Assembly: GCA_018668635.1 (NCBI GenBank)
Contig: JABJCN010000249.1
Span: 1 to 46,905, forward strand
Source: Opitutia bacterium
GTDB taxonomy: Bacteria > Verrucomicrobiota > Verrucomicrobiia > Opitutales > JABJCN01
DNA: 46,905 nt
Reading direction: 5' to 3'
Part shown: positions 26,599-36,700 of the stretch, in pieces
Position numbering within the stretch: the first letter of the stretch is position 1
Layout of the letters: each line of letters opens with the position of its first letter
Notes under the pieces: model-generated
The model's database searches: none
What the model saw: the letters and a program-made list of their open reading frames with translations, nothing else
Told to the model about the DNA's origin: nothing
Position numbers and translations under genes: made by a program

Positions 26599-27657
26599 TT
26601 ATCTCTTTGAGGTGTTCGAAAGTTGTTTAAGAGTTGTTCTACTCTGGATGATGGTTCGTCCAATTAGGTTGCGGATTTGGAAGGTGATCGGAATATCAGG
26701 TTTTTCCCAGTCGATAATGAGGTTGCCAAAATGTTCTTCGCGATAGGGTACGCCAATGCGATGAGGGTTATGCTCATTTGAAAAGCTATTCTTCCAGTTT
26801 AGCCCGCTGGCAGTTATATCATATAGAGGATAGGGTAGCTGATTGTCTATACGGGAAATTTCCCCGTGGTGACGGTCGCCGCTTAAGACAATAACACCTT
26901 CTGCACGTGTTTTTCTGAGAAGTTGGTAGAGACGCTCCCTTTCATGAGGGTGGTTGCCCCAGCATTCCCAGCCATGTAGGTCTGATATGACTTGTATGCT
27001 TGAGGCAATGATTCGGATTTCTGCAGATTTAAGGAGTTGTTTCTCAAGCCATACCCACTGAGCTTCACCAAGGATGGTTCCGGTGGGTTCTTTTACTGGT
27101 TCATAAGGGCCGGAACGGCCCTCCGAACGGATCGCGGGTTTCCCGACCCGATTCAGTTCACTCCTGAAATAGCGCGTGTCCAAGAGGAGGATTTGGACAC
27201 GTTTACCAACGGGGCCAAATATACGTGCGTGATAAATTCCCGGGTGTTTCCTGCGGGGTGAGTCTTCAGGTTCTTCAAAGAAATCGAGGAAGATTTGTTG
27301 GGATTCCACCTTCTTGGAGAATTCTGCGCCAGCATCATTTCTTCCATAATCATGGTCGTCCCATGTGGCAAGTATCGGACAATGCTTCTTGATACGTTGG
27401 TACCCGGGTTGTTCTGCAAGTTGCTGGTATTTTGCCTGGAGTTTTTCCATATCGGTTGTATCCCCGTATATATTGTCTCCCAGGAAGATAAACAGGTCAG
27501 GGTCTGTCTTGATAATAGAGTCCCAGATGGGCTGGGGGTGAAATTGTTTTGCGCAGGAACCAAAGGCGATATTCTGCAATGCAGTTTCTGCAGCAGACAG
27601 ACATGGATTACAGGCGGCAAGTAGAATTAATGCTGCGTATCTGAATGATGATTTCAT
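26599..27657 (-). CDS. PhoD-like metallophosphoesterase (alkaline phosphatase D type)
   Basis: A 352-residue exported protein from ATG 27657, which gives a proper signal peptide (MKSSFRYAALILLAA, ending LSAAE). A longer frame begins 27 codons earlier but has no signal-like start. Metal-binding motifs are IAFGSCAKQ near 31, FLGDNIYGD (58-66), ATWDDHDYGRND and VLSGDRHHGE. These match the PhoD/alkaline phosphatase D group, which hydrolyse phosphomonoesters or diesters with Fe/Ca. It follows no other gene closely, and 30 bp separate it from the CE15-like gene downstream on the same strand. Confidence 0.88.
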   Translation of the reverse strand: MKSSFRYAALILLAACNPCLSAAETALQNIAFGSCAKQFHPQPIWDSIIKTDPDLFIFLGDNIYGDTTDMEKLQAKYQQLAEQPGYQRIKKHCPILATWDDHDYGRNDAGAEFSKKVESQQIFLDFFEEPEDSPRRKHPGIYHARIFGPVGKRVQILLLDTRYFRSELNRVGKPAIRSEGRSGPYEPVKEPTGTILGEAQWVWLEKQLLKSAEIRIIASSIQVISDLHGWECWGNHPHERERLYQLLRKTRAEGVIVLSGDRHHGEISRIDNQLPYPLYDITASGLNWKNSFSNEHNPHRIGVPYREEHFGNLIIDWEKPDIPITFQIRNLIGRTIIQSRTTLKQLSNTSKR

Positions 27658-27957
27658 CAGATTAAAAACCAAGACATACCAAAACGATTTGGCGAGACTG
27701 ATTTTTTTTGAACAATATGTATTTGAGGTACATCTCAACTGGCAGAACCCAAGAACTTCTTCTTTTATTTTCGGAGGGTAAGGTGACTAAAGACAGGTAG
27801 CCTCCGTCGGCATTGTTCGGCGGGGGCTTTTTTATTCCTCCCGGCCAATCGTTAGCAAATAACAGATATGGAAACCCAAGGAAATTTATCGGCACAGATG
27901 ATCGACGTCTGGTACATGTTATAAAACCGTTTGATGAAATCGTTGAGACCCCTTGGC
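27658..27957. other. 300-bp intergenic region with switch-like structure
   Basis: The region lies between the PhoD-like start and the DUF1501 stop, both on the minus strand. It should hold the phoD-like promoter. It also contains a plus-strand SD-like GGAGGG, a 5-codon GTG frame and a strong T-tracted hairpin (described separately). A 77-residue minus frame at 27662-27895 is low in quality and looks spurious. 27840-27957 shows nothing recognisable. Confidence 0.6.
27773..27833 (+). terminator. Plus-strand terminator with SD and mini-ORF (possible sRNA or attenuator)
   Basis: An 11-bp stem including G-U pairs (27800-27810 with 27817-27827), a 6-nt loop and six T (27828-27833) form a strong intrinsic terminator reading on the plus strand, though no plus-strand gene lies upstream. 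Just before it, GGAGGG (27773-27778) precedes a frame GTG-ACT-AAA-GAC-AGG-TAG that stops at the stem base. CGGAGG (27772-27777) can pair with CCTCCG (27801-27806), the 5' arm of the terminator, so two exclusive folds are possible. The structure is seen; the function is inferred. Confidence 0.55.
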
Positions 27958-29361
27958 CTATGTGATGATATCATGGATGATATTGCCAGCTACATCGGTG
28001 AGGCGGAAATCACGTCCGGCAAAACGGTAGGTTAGTTGTTCATGATCGACTCCAAGTAAATGGAGGATCGTTGCATGTAGGTCACTCATATGAACCCGCT
28101 TCTCCACGGCAACCCCACCAAGTTCATCAGTTGAGCCATAGGCGAAGCCCGGCTTGACACCTCCACCTGCGAGAAAGACGCTGAAGCCACGAGGGTTGTG
28201 GTCGCGACCATCCTTGCCTTGGGCGAAGGGTGTGCGGCCGAATTCTCCGCCCCACCAAACCAAAGTATCTTCCAGGAGTCCCCGTTGCTTGAGGTCGGCC
28301 AACAATCCGGCAACAGGTTTGTCTGTAGCCAGTGCATGGTTCTTATGTTTTGGCATGTTGCCATGCTGATCCCATCGGGGGGTGCTCGATTCGTCTGAAT
28401 AGTTGACAGATACAAACCTCACTCCGTTTTCCACCATTCGGCGGGCAAGGAGGCACTGGCGACCATAAAATTCAGTGTGCTTTTCACCAATGCCGTAGAG
28501 ACTCTTTGTGTAGGCGGATTCCTTGGAAAGGTCGGTGAGTTCAGGAACCTCCATTTGCATTCGCCAAGCCAACTCGTAGGATTGAATTGTGGCATCGAGA
28601 CGATCATCTGCCTGAGTCTGGGCCGCTTGGTCTGCGTTTAGCTTTTGTAGGAGGTCAAAACGACTACGGCGTTGAGTATCCTTGAGAAGTGCGTTTTCAA
28701 TGTTCCGTATTTGTGCTTTCTCCACGCTTCCGGCTCGTCCGATGGCAGTTCCCTGATGAAGCGCCGGAAGAAAGGCGTTTCCATAATTTCTGGGGCCACC
28801 TTTGCCGGCGGAGGGCGCGATGGAGATAAATGCAGGTAGGTTGGTGTTTTCCGTGCCCAATCCATATGAAATCCAGCTACCCATGGAAGGGCGAACCAGA
28901 TTGGTGGCACCGGTATGAAGGAAGAGAGTTGAGGGGCCGTGTGCGACGCCTTCAGTATGCATGGATTTTATGAAGCAGAGGTCATCCACATGCTGTGCAA
29001 TGTGAGGGAAAAGGGTGGAGACGTGCTGGCCACATGCGCCGTGACGGCTAAATTCCCAGAGGGGTTTCATCAGCTTGCGCTGGCTCTTCTTCCCAAATGT
29101 GCCTGTGCGAACACCGGTGAAATCTATACTTTTCCCATGTTGCTTGATGAGCTCGGGCTTGTAGTCAAAGGAATCAACATGGCTTGGGCCACCAGCCATA
29201 AACAGAAAGATCACTCGTTTGGCCCGTTGAGGAATCAGGGTCGGCAAAGGTGCGAGTGAGCTAGATCCACTGTTAGCAGAAAGCTGGCTTTGTATCGATG
29301 CGAGAGCTAGAGAACCAATGCCGCAGGCAGAGGTTTTGAGGTGTTCGCGTCGTGTGTTCAT
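27958..29361 (-). CDS. DUF1501 protein with Tat-like signal (module 1)
   Basis: A 467-residue DUF1501 protein. The N-terminus NTRREHLKTSACGIGSLAL resembles a twin-arginine signal. Family motifs are FLFMAGGPSHVDSFDYKP near 50, WWGGEFGRTPFAQ and GRDHNPRGFSVFLAGGGVKPG near the C-terminus, then HMSDLHATILHLLG and RLTDVAGNIIHDII at the end. It starts 5 bp after the stop of the DUF1549/DUF1553 gene, so the pair is translated from one mRNA. It closely resembles the second copy at 32249. DUF1501 proteins are presumed periplasmic or surface enzymes of unknown chemistry. Confidence 0.92.
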   Translation of the reverse strand: MNTRREHLKTSACGIGSLALASIQSQLSANSGSSSLAPLPTLIPQRAKRVIFLFMAGGPSHVDSFDYKPELIKQHGKSIDFTGVRTGTFGKKSQRKLMKPLWEFSRHGACGQHVSTLFPHIAQHVDDLCFIKSMHTEGVAHGPSTLFLHTGATNLVRPSMGSWISYGLGTENTNLPAFISIAPSAGKGGPRNYGNAFLPALHQGTAIGRAGSVEKAQIRNIENALLKDTQRRSRFDLLQKLNADQAAQTQADDRLDATIQSYELAWRMQMEVPELTDLSKESAYTKSLYGIGEKHTEFYGRQCLLARRMVENGVRFVSVNYSDESSTPRWDQHGNMPKHKNHALATDKPVAGLLADLKQRGLLEDTLVWWGGEFGRTPFAQGKDGRDHNPRGFSVFLAGGGVKPGFAYGSTDELGGVAVEKRVHMSDLHATILHLLGVDHEQLTYRFAGRDFRLTDVAGNIIHDIIT

Positions 29362-29366
29362 TTATC

Positions 29367-32243
29367 TTATCTCAAGTATCTGAAGTCAACGCAGGCGTAG
29401 AGACTGTGAAAGATTCCTGCCCACATTTCAGGATTATCTGAATCATTATTATGCTGCTGAAGGTACTTGGCCGCAAGTGATTTCTCATTTTTGCGTGGTG
29501 GGCGACCAAGGGTGGTTTTGTAGGCGCGCGTCAGTCGTTCCTCAAAATCAAGGTTTTTATCTGTAAGTATGTGTTCTGCGGCCGCCTTTGCTTCATTAAT
29601 AACTAAAGCGTTGTTCAGCAAAAAGAGGGCCTGTGTTGGAACGGTACTGGCGTTACGCACACCGCTAACAAGGTTGGGGTTGGGGAAGTCGAAGACATCA
29701 AACATCTCGGGGATTTTGTTGCGGTCAAGTTTCTTGTAGATCGCACGGCGACTCTTACTGCCTTTTTCGAGGTCAAGCTTTCCGCTGGCAGCGAAGATTG
29801 AATCATGGATTGCCTCGACTTCAAGGCGCCGGAGGTTTTGTCGGGAAAAGAGTTCGTTCTCGGGATCGGCTTGAATGGTCGATTCGGATGCGGTGGAGGA
29901 CATTCGATAGCTGCCTGAGAGCATGATTGTCCGGATCAATTTCTTGGTGGACCATCCATTGGCAATGAACTGGGAGGTCAGGTGGTCGAGAAGTTCGGGG
30001 TGTGTGGGGCGTCGGCCCATCTCACCGAAGTTGTCGGTTGTGGGGCAGATCCCACGACCAAAAAGATGGTGCCATACACGGTTGACGTAGACACGGGCGG
30101 TCAGCGGATTTTCTGGAGATGCGACCCATTCAGCAAGATGCAGGCGACCACTGGACCCCTTGGGGATTTCGGGTTTTGGGGAGCGTTCGGATGGAGTGGC
30201 CACAGCGAGGAATCCGCGTTTCACCTTGGTCCCGAGGCTACGAATGTTGCCCCGCACATGGACATGCCAATCCCCGGCTTCCTTGTGTTCTTCGACAGAC
30301 ATTGTTTTTCCTGGGGAGGGCGGTGCCGTTTTCTTGTGGTCTGCGATCTTTTTCTTTTGCTCTTGAATCTGTTTACTGAGGGCCTTCCGTTGCTCCTTTT
30401 TATCCTCACTCTTGGGGTCAGGTTTTGGCTTATCGTTTTCGACTACTTTCGCAGGAGATTTTTTTTCTCCGGAAGGGATGAGTCGTATTGAGTCGGCAAT
30501 AACAACTGCCTTTGTGTCCTTGGTATCTATTTTTACGACGTCCCATTCACCCTTCTCAAAGTGGAACTTCCCAAGGGATATAAATGAACCCAGGATGGGA
30601 CCGGCCTTGGTTTGGTTAATAAAGACTGTTTTCTCTCCGGTATCGTGATAAACGGTGAAAGGAACCTTTGGCGCCCGGTTTGTCCCATGAGTGTAGGATA
30701 CCTGGACTTCGTATTCCCCATCCCTCGGAATTATGGCCGGGAAGGTGACGGATTTGCTCCCTTTATCCTTGCCATCGTCATGGATATAGCGACTGCCAAC
30801 GTAACCATCAAAAAAGGTGGATGACTTCCAGTTGCCTTGCAGTTTGGCTTTAGTATCGTCCACGACGATACCATTCAAGGTCTTGGGGTCATGGGATTTC
30901 ACGATTGCCTTGCTGGAACCTTTTCCCCCACCCAATTTTTTCAACAAAGCTTCCAATTCCTTGAGCTCCATTTCCAGCTTTTTGAGGGATTCCGTGTGTG
31001 CCTTGCGCACTTCGCCATCCTTGTCGCGGAGGTTTCGTTCAATGAAGTTGGCCACGTTGCCGGGGCGGGAGCTATTGGTGCTTCGAAAGATTCCTGCAAG
31101 CGAATAGTATTCTGAAGTGGGGACCGGGTCAAATGGATGGTCATGGCAACGGGCACACCCAAGAGTTGTCGCTAGGAATGCACGGCCTACTGCGTCGATC
31201 TGCTCATCGACGATTTCCATTCTCAGCAGGGCCTTGTCTTGTAGTTCATAGTTGTGCGGTCCCAAGGCCAGAAACGTTGTTCCTATAAGGTTGTCATTAA
31301 ATTCCTCATTGGTCTTCGATGGTAGTAGGTCGCCTGCGATGTGCTGCTTTATGAAGAGGTTGAACGGCTTATCGTTTCGATAGCTTTCGAGGACGTAGTC
31401 ACGATAGCGATAAGCGTTCTTGTACTGCAGGTTGCGACCGCCTCCTGTGGTGTCTGCATAGCGGGCAACGTCCAGCCAGTGGCGCCCCCATCTTTCAGCA
31501 TAGTGGGGGGACCCGAGAAGTTCATCAATGAGTCTGGGGTATGCCTCGGGTGAATCATCGGCGAGAAAGGAATCAATTTGTTCCGGAGTTGGAGGCAGTC
31601 CAGTGAGATCAAAATAGGCACGACGAAGAAGAGTTATTTTACCGGCAGGATCAGCTGGTTGCAGTCCCTTTCCTTCCAGTCTGGCAATGATGAACTTGTC
31701 CAGCTCTGTAGATATCCATGATTTATGTTTTACAACAGGAGTTTTTGGATTCACGAGAGGCTTGAAAGCCCAGAATCTCCGGCCGTCCTCAAGGCTCTTG
31801 CTCTGTGGACCGGTTGTCTTGTGAATGGCTTCCAGCGGTTCATCCCTTGGGTCGTGCGCGCCCATGGCTATCCATTTCTCGAAATCAGCCAATATCTGTC
31901 TGGAAAGTTTGCTGTTCGGGGGCATGCGCAACTCGTTTTCCTTGTAACTAATTGCTGTGATTAAGCGACTTTCTTCAGGTTTCCCGGGGACGATGACTGG
32001 GCCGTTTTCACCCCCTTGTTGCCAGCCTGCTTTACGGTCAAGATAGAGGCCTGCCTTGAGTTTCTTTGCTTGGTCTGAGTGACACTTGTAGCAGTTTTGT
32101 ACGAGAACAGGTCGAATCTTCGCTTCAAAGAATTCAAAGTCCTTGTTTGCATGAATCTTGATCCCTGTGCCCAAGGCTATAAGGATAAATAGGGAAAGAG
32201 ATCTCTTTGCTCGGATAGATCGACTTGGTAACGAGGATGGCAT
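29367..32243 (-). CDS. PSCyt1-DUF1549-DUF1553 protein with golvesin-like insert (module 1)
   Basis: A 958-residue exported protein. Hydrophobic signal near 15-30; a planctomycete-type cytochrome domain (PSCyt1) with haem motif C51-YK-C54-H55; DUF1549 at about 175-390, including a second CxxCH (LGCARCHDHPFDP); and DUF1553 at about 690-930 (ENPLTARVYVNRVWHHLFGRGI). Between the DUFs lies an inserted beta-sandwich, about 460-590 (FFDGYVGSRYIHDDG ... YEVQVSYTHGTN ... VVIADSIRLIP), similar to golvesin/xanthan-lyase C-terminal domains. A Lys/Pro-rich charged linker follows. Haem groups suggest electron transfer outside the cytoplasm. Confidence 0.88.
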   Translation of the reverse strand: MPSSLPSRSIRAKRSLSLFILIALGTGIKIHANKDFEFFEAKIRPVLVQNCYKCHSDQAKKLKAGLYLDRKAGWQQGGENGPVIVPGKPEESRLITAISYKENELRMPPNSKLSRQILADFEKWIAMGAHDPRDEPLEAIHKTTGPQSKSLEDGRRFWAFKPLVNPKTPVVKHKSWISTELDKFIIARLEGKGLQPADPAGKITLLRRAYFDLTGLPPTPEQIDSFLADDSPEAYPRLIDELLGSPHYAERWGRHWLDVARYADTTGGGRNLQYKNAYRYRDYVLESYRNDKPFNLFIKQHIAGDLLPSKTNEEFNDNLIGTTFLALGPHNYELQDKALLRMEIVDEQIDAVGRAFLATTLGCARCHDHPFDPVPTSEYYSLAGIFRSTNSSRPGNVANFIERNLRDKDGEVRKAHTESLKKLEMELKELEALLKKLGGGKGSSKAIVKSHDPKTLNGIVVDDTKAKLQGNWKSSTFFDGYVGSRYIHDDGKDKGSKSVTFPAIIPRDGEYEVQVSYTHGTNRAPKVPFTVYHDTGEKTVFINQTKAGPILGSFISLGKFHFEKGEWDVVKIDTKDTKAVVIADSIRLIPSGEKKSPAKVVENDKPKPDPKSEDKKEQRKALSKQIQEQKKKIADHKKTAPPSPGKTMSVEEHKEAGDWHVHVRGNIRSLGTKVKRGFLAVATPSERSPKPEIPKGSSGRLHLAEWVASPENPLTARVYVNRVWHHLFGRGICPTTDNFGEMGRRPTHPELLDHLTSQFIANGWSTKKLIRTIMLSGSYRMSSTASESTIQADPENELFSRQNLRRLEVEAIHDSIFAASGKLDLEKGSKSRRAIYKKLDRNKIPEMFDVFDFPNPNLVSGVRNASTVPTQALFLLNNALVINEAKAAAEHILTDKNLDFEERLTRAYKTTLGRPPRKNEKSLAAKYLQQHNNDSDNPEMWAGIFHSLYACVDFRYLR

Positions 32244-32248
32244 AGTTC

Positions 32249-33703
32249 TTATGCTATGATATCATGGACGACATGGCCGTGTACGTCGGTGAGGCGATAC
32301 TGGCGACCCTGAAACTTGAACGTCAGTCGTTCGTGGTCCATGCCCAGTAGGTGAAGGATGGTTGCCTGGAGGTCGTGGACATGAACCTTGTCGGTCGCCA
32401 CCTTGAAGCCAAGTTCGTCGCTGGATCCATGGGTGTAGCCAGGTTTGAGTCCCCCACCTGCCAGCATCATGGTGTAGACATCAGGGTAGTGGTCCCGTCC
32501 TAGATTCTTTCCCTTCGCTGTGCGTCCCTCGCGGAAGGGTGTCCTTCCGAATTCACCGCCCCAGACGACCAATGTGTCCTCAAGGAGGCCGCGTTGCTTG
32601 AGGTCTCGAATGAGGGCGGCAACTGGCTTGTCCATGGTTGCGCACTTTTTTCGAAGCCCGTTGCCTAACGCCTCCCCGGGATTGGTGCCATGAAAGTCCC
32701 ATCCCCAGTCGAAGAGGTGAACAAAACGTACACCTTTTTCCACAAGCCGCCTAGCCAGCAGGCAGTTGTTGGCCAGACTGGATCCTCCTGGCGTTGCACC
32801 ATAAGCTTCAAGTATGTGCTTGGGTTCCTTGGTAATATCCATTACCTCAGGGACTGAAGTTTGCATCCTGAATGCCATCTCGTATTGGGCGATACGTGTC
32901 AGGGTTTCGGGGCTGCCTAGTTCATCCGACTGAATGAGATTCAGCCGATTTAGGCTGTCGAGTCCGGATCGGCGTAGTTTTCGGGGAAGCCCTTTAGGGT
33001 CAGATACATATAGCACTGGATCCCCCTTCGATCTGCATTGAACACCCTGGAACACGCTTGGCAGGAATCCGCTTCCAAAGGAGTTCTTCCCACCGTTGGG
33101 TTGAACGCCACTTGAGATAAGGGTCACGAAGCCGGGGAGATCCTGGTTCTCGGAGCCAAGCCCGTAGGTGACCCAGGAACCCATGCTGGGGCGGCCGGCA
33201 ATGGAGCTTCCGGTATAGAGCAGCAGTTCCGCCGGGGCATGGTTGAATTGATCCGTGGTCATGGACTTGATGAAGGTCAGGTCATCAGCCTGCTTGGAGA
33301 GGTGGGGCAGGGCGTCTGAAAACAGGGCGCCGGATTGTCCGTGGCGCTGGAATTTATGGGGGGTTCCCATGAGCTTGGGGACGCCGGATGTAAAGGCGAA
33401 GCGTTTTCCCTTCAGGTATTGATCGGGACAGTTCTTGTTGTCGTGCTTGATCAATTCGGGCTTGTAGTCGAAGAGGTCCAGGTGTGGCGGAGAGCCGGTC
33501 ATATGGAGGTAGATGACACGCTTTGCCTTGGCGGTGGCGTGGGTCTTTCGGGGTTGCTGGGGCCGAATGGGATCTATGCCTATATTGGCGTTGGCGTGAT
33601 TGCCGAGCAGGCTGGTCAGGGCGATGCTGCCAAGCCCGACCCCGCCGGTTCCCAGAAATTGCCTCCGGGTTCGGGACTGTAAAATTTGCTGTTGGAGGTT
33701 CAT
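32249..33703 (-). CDS. DUF1501 protein (module 2)
   Basis: A 484-residue DUF1501 protein. SRTRRQFLGTGGVGLGSIALT at the start is a twin-arginine signal. YLHMTGSPPHLDLFDYKPELI, VVWGGEFGRTPFREGR, LGRDHYPDVYTMMLAGGGLKPG and the C-terminal HVHDLQATILHLLG are the family motifs. It lies 71 bp after the large DUF1549/DUF1553 gene and 5 bp before the next one, so modules 2 and 1 can form one long transcript. The protein is close to the 27958 copy throughout, consistent with duplication of a two-gene unit. Confidence 0.92.
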   Translation of the reverse strand: MNLQQQILQSRTRRQFLGTGGVGLGSIALTSLLGNHANANIGIDPIRPQQPRKTHATAKAKRVIYLHMTGSPPHLDLFDYKPELIKHDNKNCPDQYLKGKRFAFTSGVPKLMGTPHKFQRHGQSGALFSDALPHLSKQADDLTFIKSMTTDQFNHAPAELLLYTGSSIAGRPSMGSWVTYGLGSENQDLPGFVTLISSGVQPNGGKNSFGSGFLPSVFQGVQCRSKGDPVLYVSDPKGLPRKLRRSGLDSLNRLNLIQSDELGSPETLTRIAQYEMAFRMQTSVPEVMDITKEPKHILEAYGATPGGSSLANNCLLARRLVEKGVRFVHLFDWGWDFHGTNPGEALGNGLRKKCATMDKPVAALIRDLKQRGLLEDTLVVWGGEFGRTPFREGRTAKGKNLGRDHYPDVYTMMLAGGGLKPGYTHGSSDELGFKVATDKVHVHDLQATILHLLGMDHERLTFKFQGRQYRLTDVHGHVVHDIIA

Positions 33704-33774
33704 GTCAAGTTGGAGGAGGTATAAAATGAATTTTTTAACATGTAAATTGGCTTGCTGAAAATACAGGTGGGGAA

Positions 33775-36700
33775 TCAGCGCTTTTGGAAAACCTCGTCCA
33801 GGTTGAGGATGATGTTGGCGGTGACGGTGAGGGCGGCTAACTCGGTGGTGTCCATACCTGCCGGGACAGGACCAACGGGCACGGTGGCCATGGACTTTGC
33901 GGCCGCGGCGTCCTGCTTGTAGACTTCACGCGCCTTGTCGAGAAGTTTCAACAGTTCCGTGGTTTCAATGGGCTTTGGCGAGCGGGTCAGGCAAAGTCGA
34001 AATCCCCGTTCGATGCGGCCTTCCGAAGTATCGCCGCCTTCCTTGAGCATTCTTCGTGCGAGGGCCTGCGCTGACTCAACGTAGACGGGATCGTTCAGGG
34101 TGACAAGTGCCTGAAGAGGGGTGTTCGTCGGAGTGCGTCGCACGTTGCATACAAAGCGGTTTGGCGCATCGAATGCAGCCATTGATGGATAGGGATTGGT
34201 GCGTCGCCAGTGGACATAAATACCTCGGCGAAACTTGTCTTCTCCCTTGCTTGTTTGCCAATCAAGTCCTGGCCCGAAGGCTGACTTGAGGCCCATATTT
34301 GGCTGAGGAGGCTTGATGGATGGCCCATACATTTTCCTGCTTAACAGGCCGCTTGCAAAAAGGGCCTGATCGCGAACCATTTCCGCAGTGAGACGTTGAC
34401 GAGGCCCACGGCTTAGGAACCGGTTGAACGGGTCTGCCTCCAAGCGCGTTGGTTCTAAACGGGAGTCCTGCCGGTAGGTGTTTGAAGAAACAATTATCTT
34501 GATGAATTTCTTTAGGTCCCAGTCGATTCGCATGAGCTCTGTGGCAAGCCAGTCGAGGAGCTCAGGGTGAGAGGGCAGTTCGCCCTGGGACCCGAACTCT
34601 TCGCTGGAGGCGACGATCCCAGTGCCAAAGAGAGCTTCCCAATAGCGGTTGGCCACAACCCTGCCTGTGAGAGGGTTTTCTGGTGATACGAGCCAATTAG
34701 CAAGCGCGAGCCGGGATGGGTTTCCCACTCCCTTGTGGAAGACTACAGGAAGTCCTGCAGTGACCTCCTTTTCTTTTTGCAGGAAGTTGCCACGAATCTG
34801 GATGTGGGTCTTTCGCCGTTTGCCCACTGCCAGCTCACGCATTATGGGAACTGTTGTGATCGGTTTCATGTTGCGCGCACTTTCGGTGGCGTTGTGGAGT
34901 TCTTTTTCCGCCGTCTTTACCTCGGGGAGGTTCGCCAATCGGTGGGCGTTAATCTGAGCTAATTGATCCTTTGTGTGCTGGCCGGCCGGGATCGTCAGGA
35001 GGGCAAATATATTCTTGGAGAGCTCTGCCTCAAGGCGGGATGGCAGCTTGGGGATAAAATGGATTTCCTTGGGAGGATGGGTTCCGAAAGTCTTGGCGCG
35101 AATGCGCAGGATCATGTTTTCTTTTTTCTGGACAGGTTTGTTTAGCTGAAACCAGCCGTGGTCCCCGGGGCGGGGGTAGGGGATGCCGGTCAGGATTGTA
35201 GCACTGTCCAAGGTTTCCTTGTGGGATGGATTGGGGGTCTTGCTGATTTCACGCTTCCAGACCGACTTGTGGGCGTTGTCAAAGATTTCGATCCGGAATT
35301 TCTTCATTCGGGCGGCGGTGCCGTTGTCGGTACGGTTCCAGATGGCAATTTGCGAGACGGGGACTTCTTTCCCAAGGTCTATCTCCCACCAGGGGTCATT
35401 GGCCTGAGCGGTGTGGGATACACTTTTGCCCGTGTAATTTCCATTTGTATTTCCATCATTCGCATAATTGGCGGGACCGCCAAATCCGGTGCTGATCTGC
35501 GAGGCCTTCCCCTTGGTCGCAAGGTTTTCGGAACCGCTGAAGACCTGAACTTCAGCAAGGTGGAGATAGCCTCCATTAACGATGTTTGTAATGCGGACGT
35601 GTCGACCATCCTGGCCTGGCTTTCCATCAGGTCGGTCCAGCCTGAACGCTGCATCTGGGGAGGCATGATGCCTCGTCTTCAGGAACACTCCCTCGAAGGC
35701 GCCTTCAGGGAGTGGCACGGAAAATTCATTATCACCGGTTTTCTCAAATTTGGCGGGAATGGTCTTGGTCGATGCGGCAAAGCTGTCAATCCAGGGGTGA
35801 AAGTCTTTGTTGTTCAGGGCTTTGATCCCATCAATCTTCTTTTGAATTTGTTCAACCCTGGCGGCGAGTTCCTTCTTTTTTTGTTCGGACATGACCTTGA
35901 GGGTGGGTGACTCGTCGCGGCGGTCTGCGTCCTGGGAGTTGTTGAGAATGGCAAACAACCTGAAATATTCTTCCTGGCTGATCGGGTCGAATTTATGGTC
36001 ATGGCACTGGGCGCAGGCCATGGTTGTGCCCATCCATACTGCCATGGTCGTGTTGACGCGGTCGACAATGGCAGCATTGCGGAACTCCTCGTCATTTGTA
36101 CCGCCCTCGTTGTTTGTCTGGGTGTTCCGGTGGAATGCGGTTGCGGTAAGCTGGTCGTTGGTCGGTTCCGGGAGCAGGTCACCGGCGATCTGTTGGATCG
36201 TAAACTTGTCGAAGGGTAGATTGAGATTGAAGGCACGGATCACCCAATCCCGGTAACCCCAAATAGTGCGTGGTTGGTCGTCGGCATAGCCTGCGCTGTC
36301 GGCATAGCGGGCAAGGTCGAGCCACATTCTTGCCCAGTGTTCTCCATAAGCATCTGAATCCAGCAGCCGATCGATGAGCTTTTCATATGCATTGGGGGAC
36401 TTGTCGGAGACAAAGGCGTCGGCCTCTTCCGGTGTGGGAGGGATCCCGGTTAGGTCAATGGAGAGTCTGCGGATGAGGGCATGACGGTCGGCCTTCGGCA
36501 TGGGCTTGAGTCTATGTTCCTCGAGCTTGCGCAGGATGAAGCGGTCAATGTTGTTGTGAACCCATCCCTTATCCTTGAGTTTGGGTACTTCAGGTCGTGC
36601 CGGTTTTATGTAGGCCCAATGCATCTCGTACTCGGCACCTTGGGTGATCCATTGCCTCAGGGTTTCTTTTTGTGTGCCACTCAGTGTTAGCTTGGCTTCC

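Noticed and set aside
27662-27895. 77-residue minus-strand frame between DUF1501 and PhoD-like genes
   Set aside because: It runs through the strong hairpin, overlaps the start region of the phosphoesterase and lacks protein-like composition.
33713-33761. GGAGGAGG followed by a short plus-strand frame (MNFLTCKLAC)
   Set aside because: It is antisense in a 71-bp gap between two minus-strand genes with no plus-strand gene downstream. The match looks accidental.
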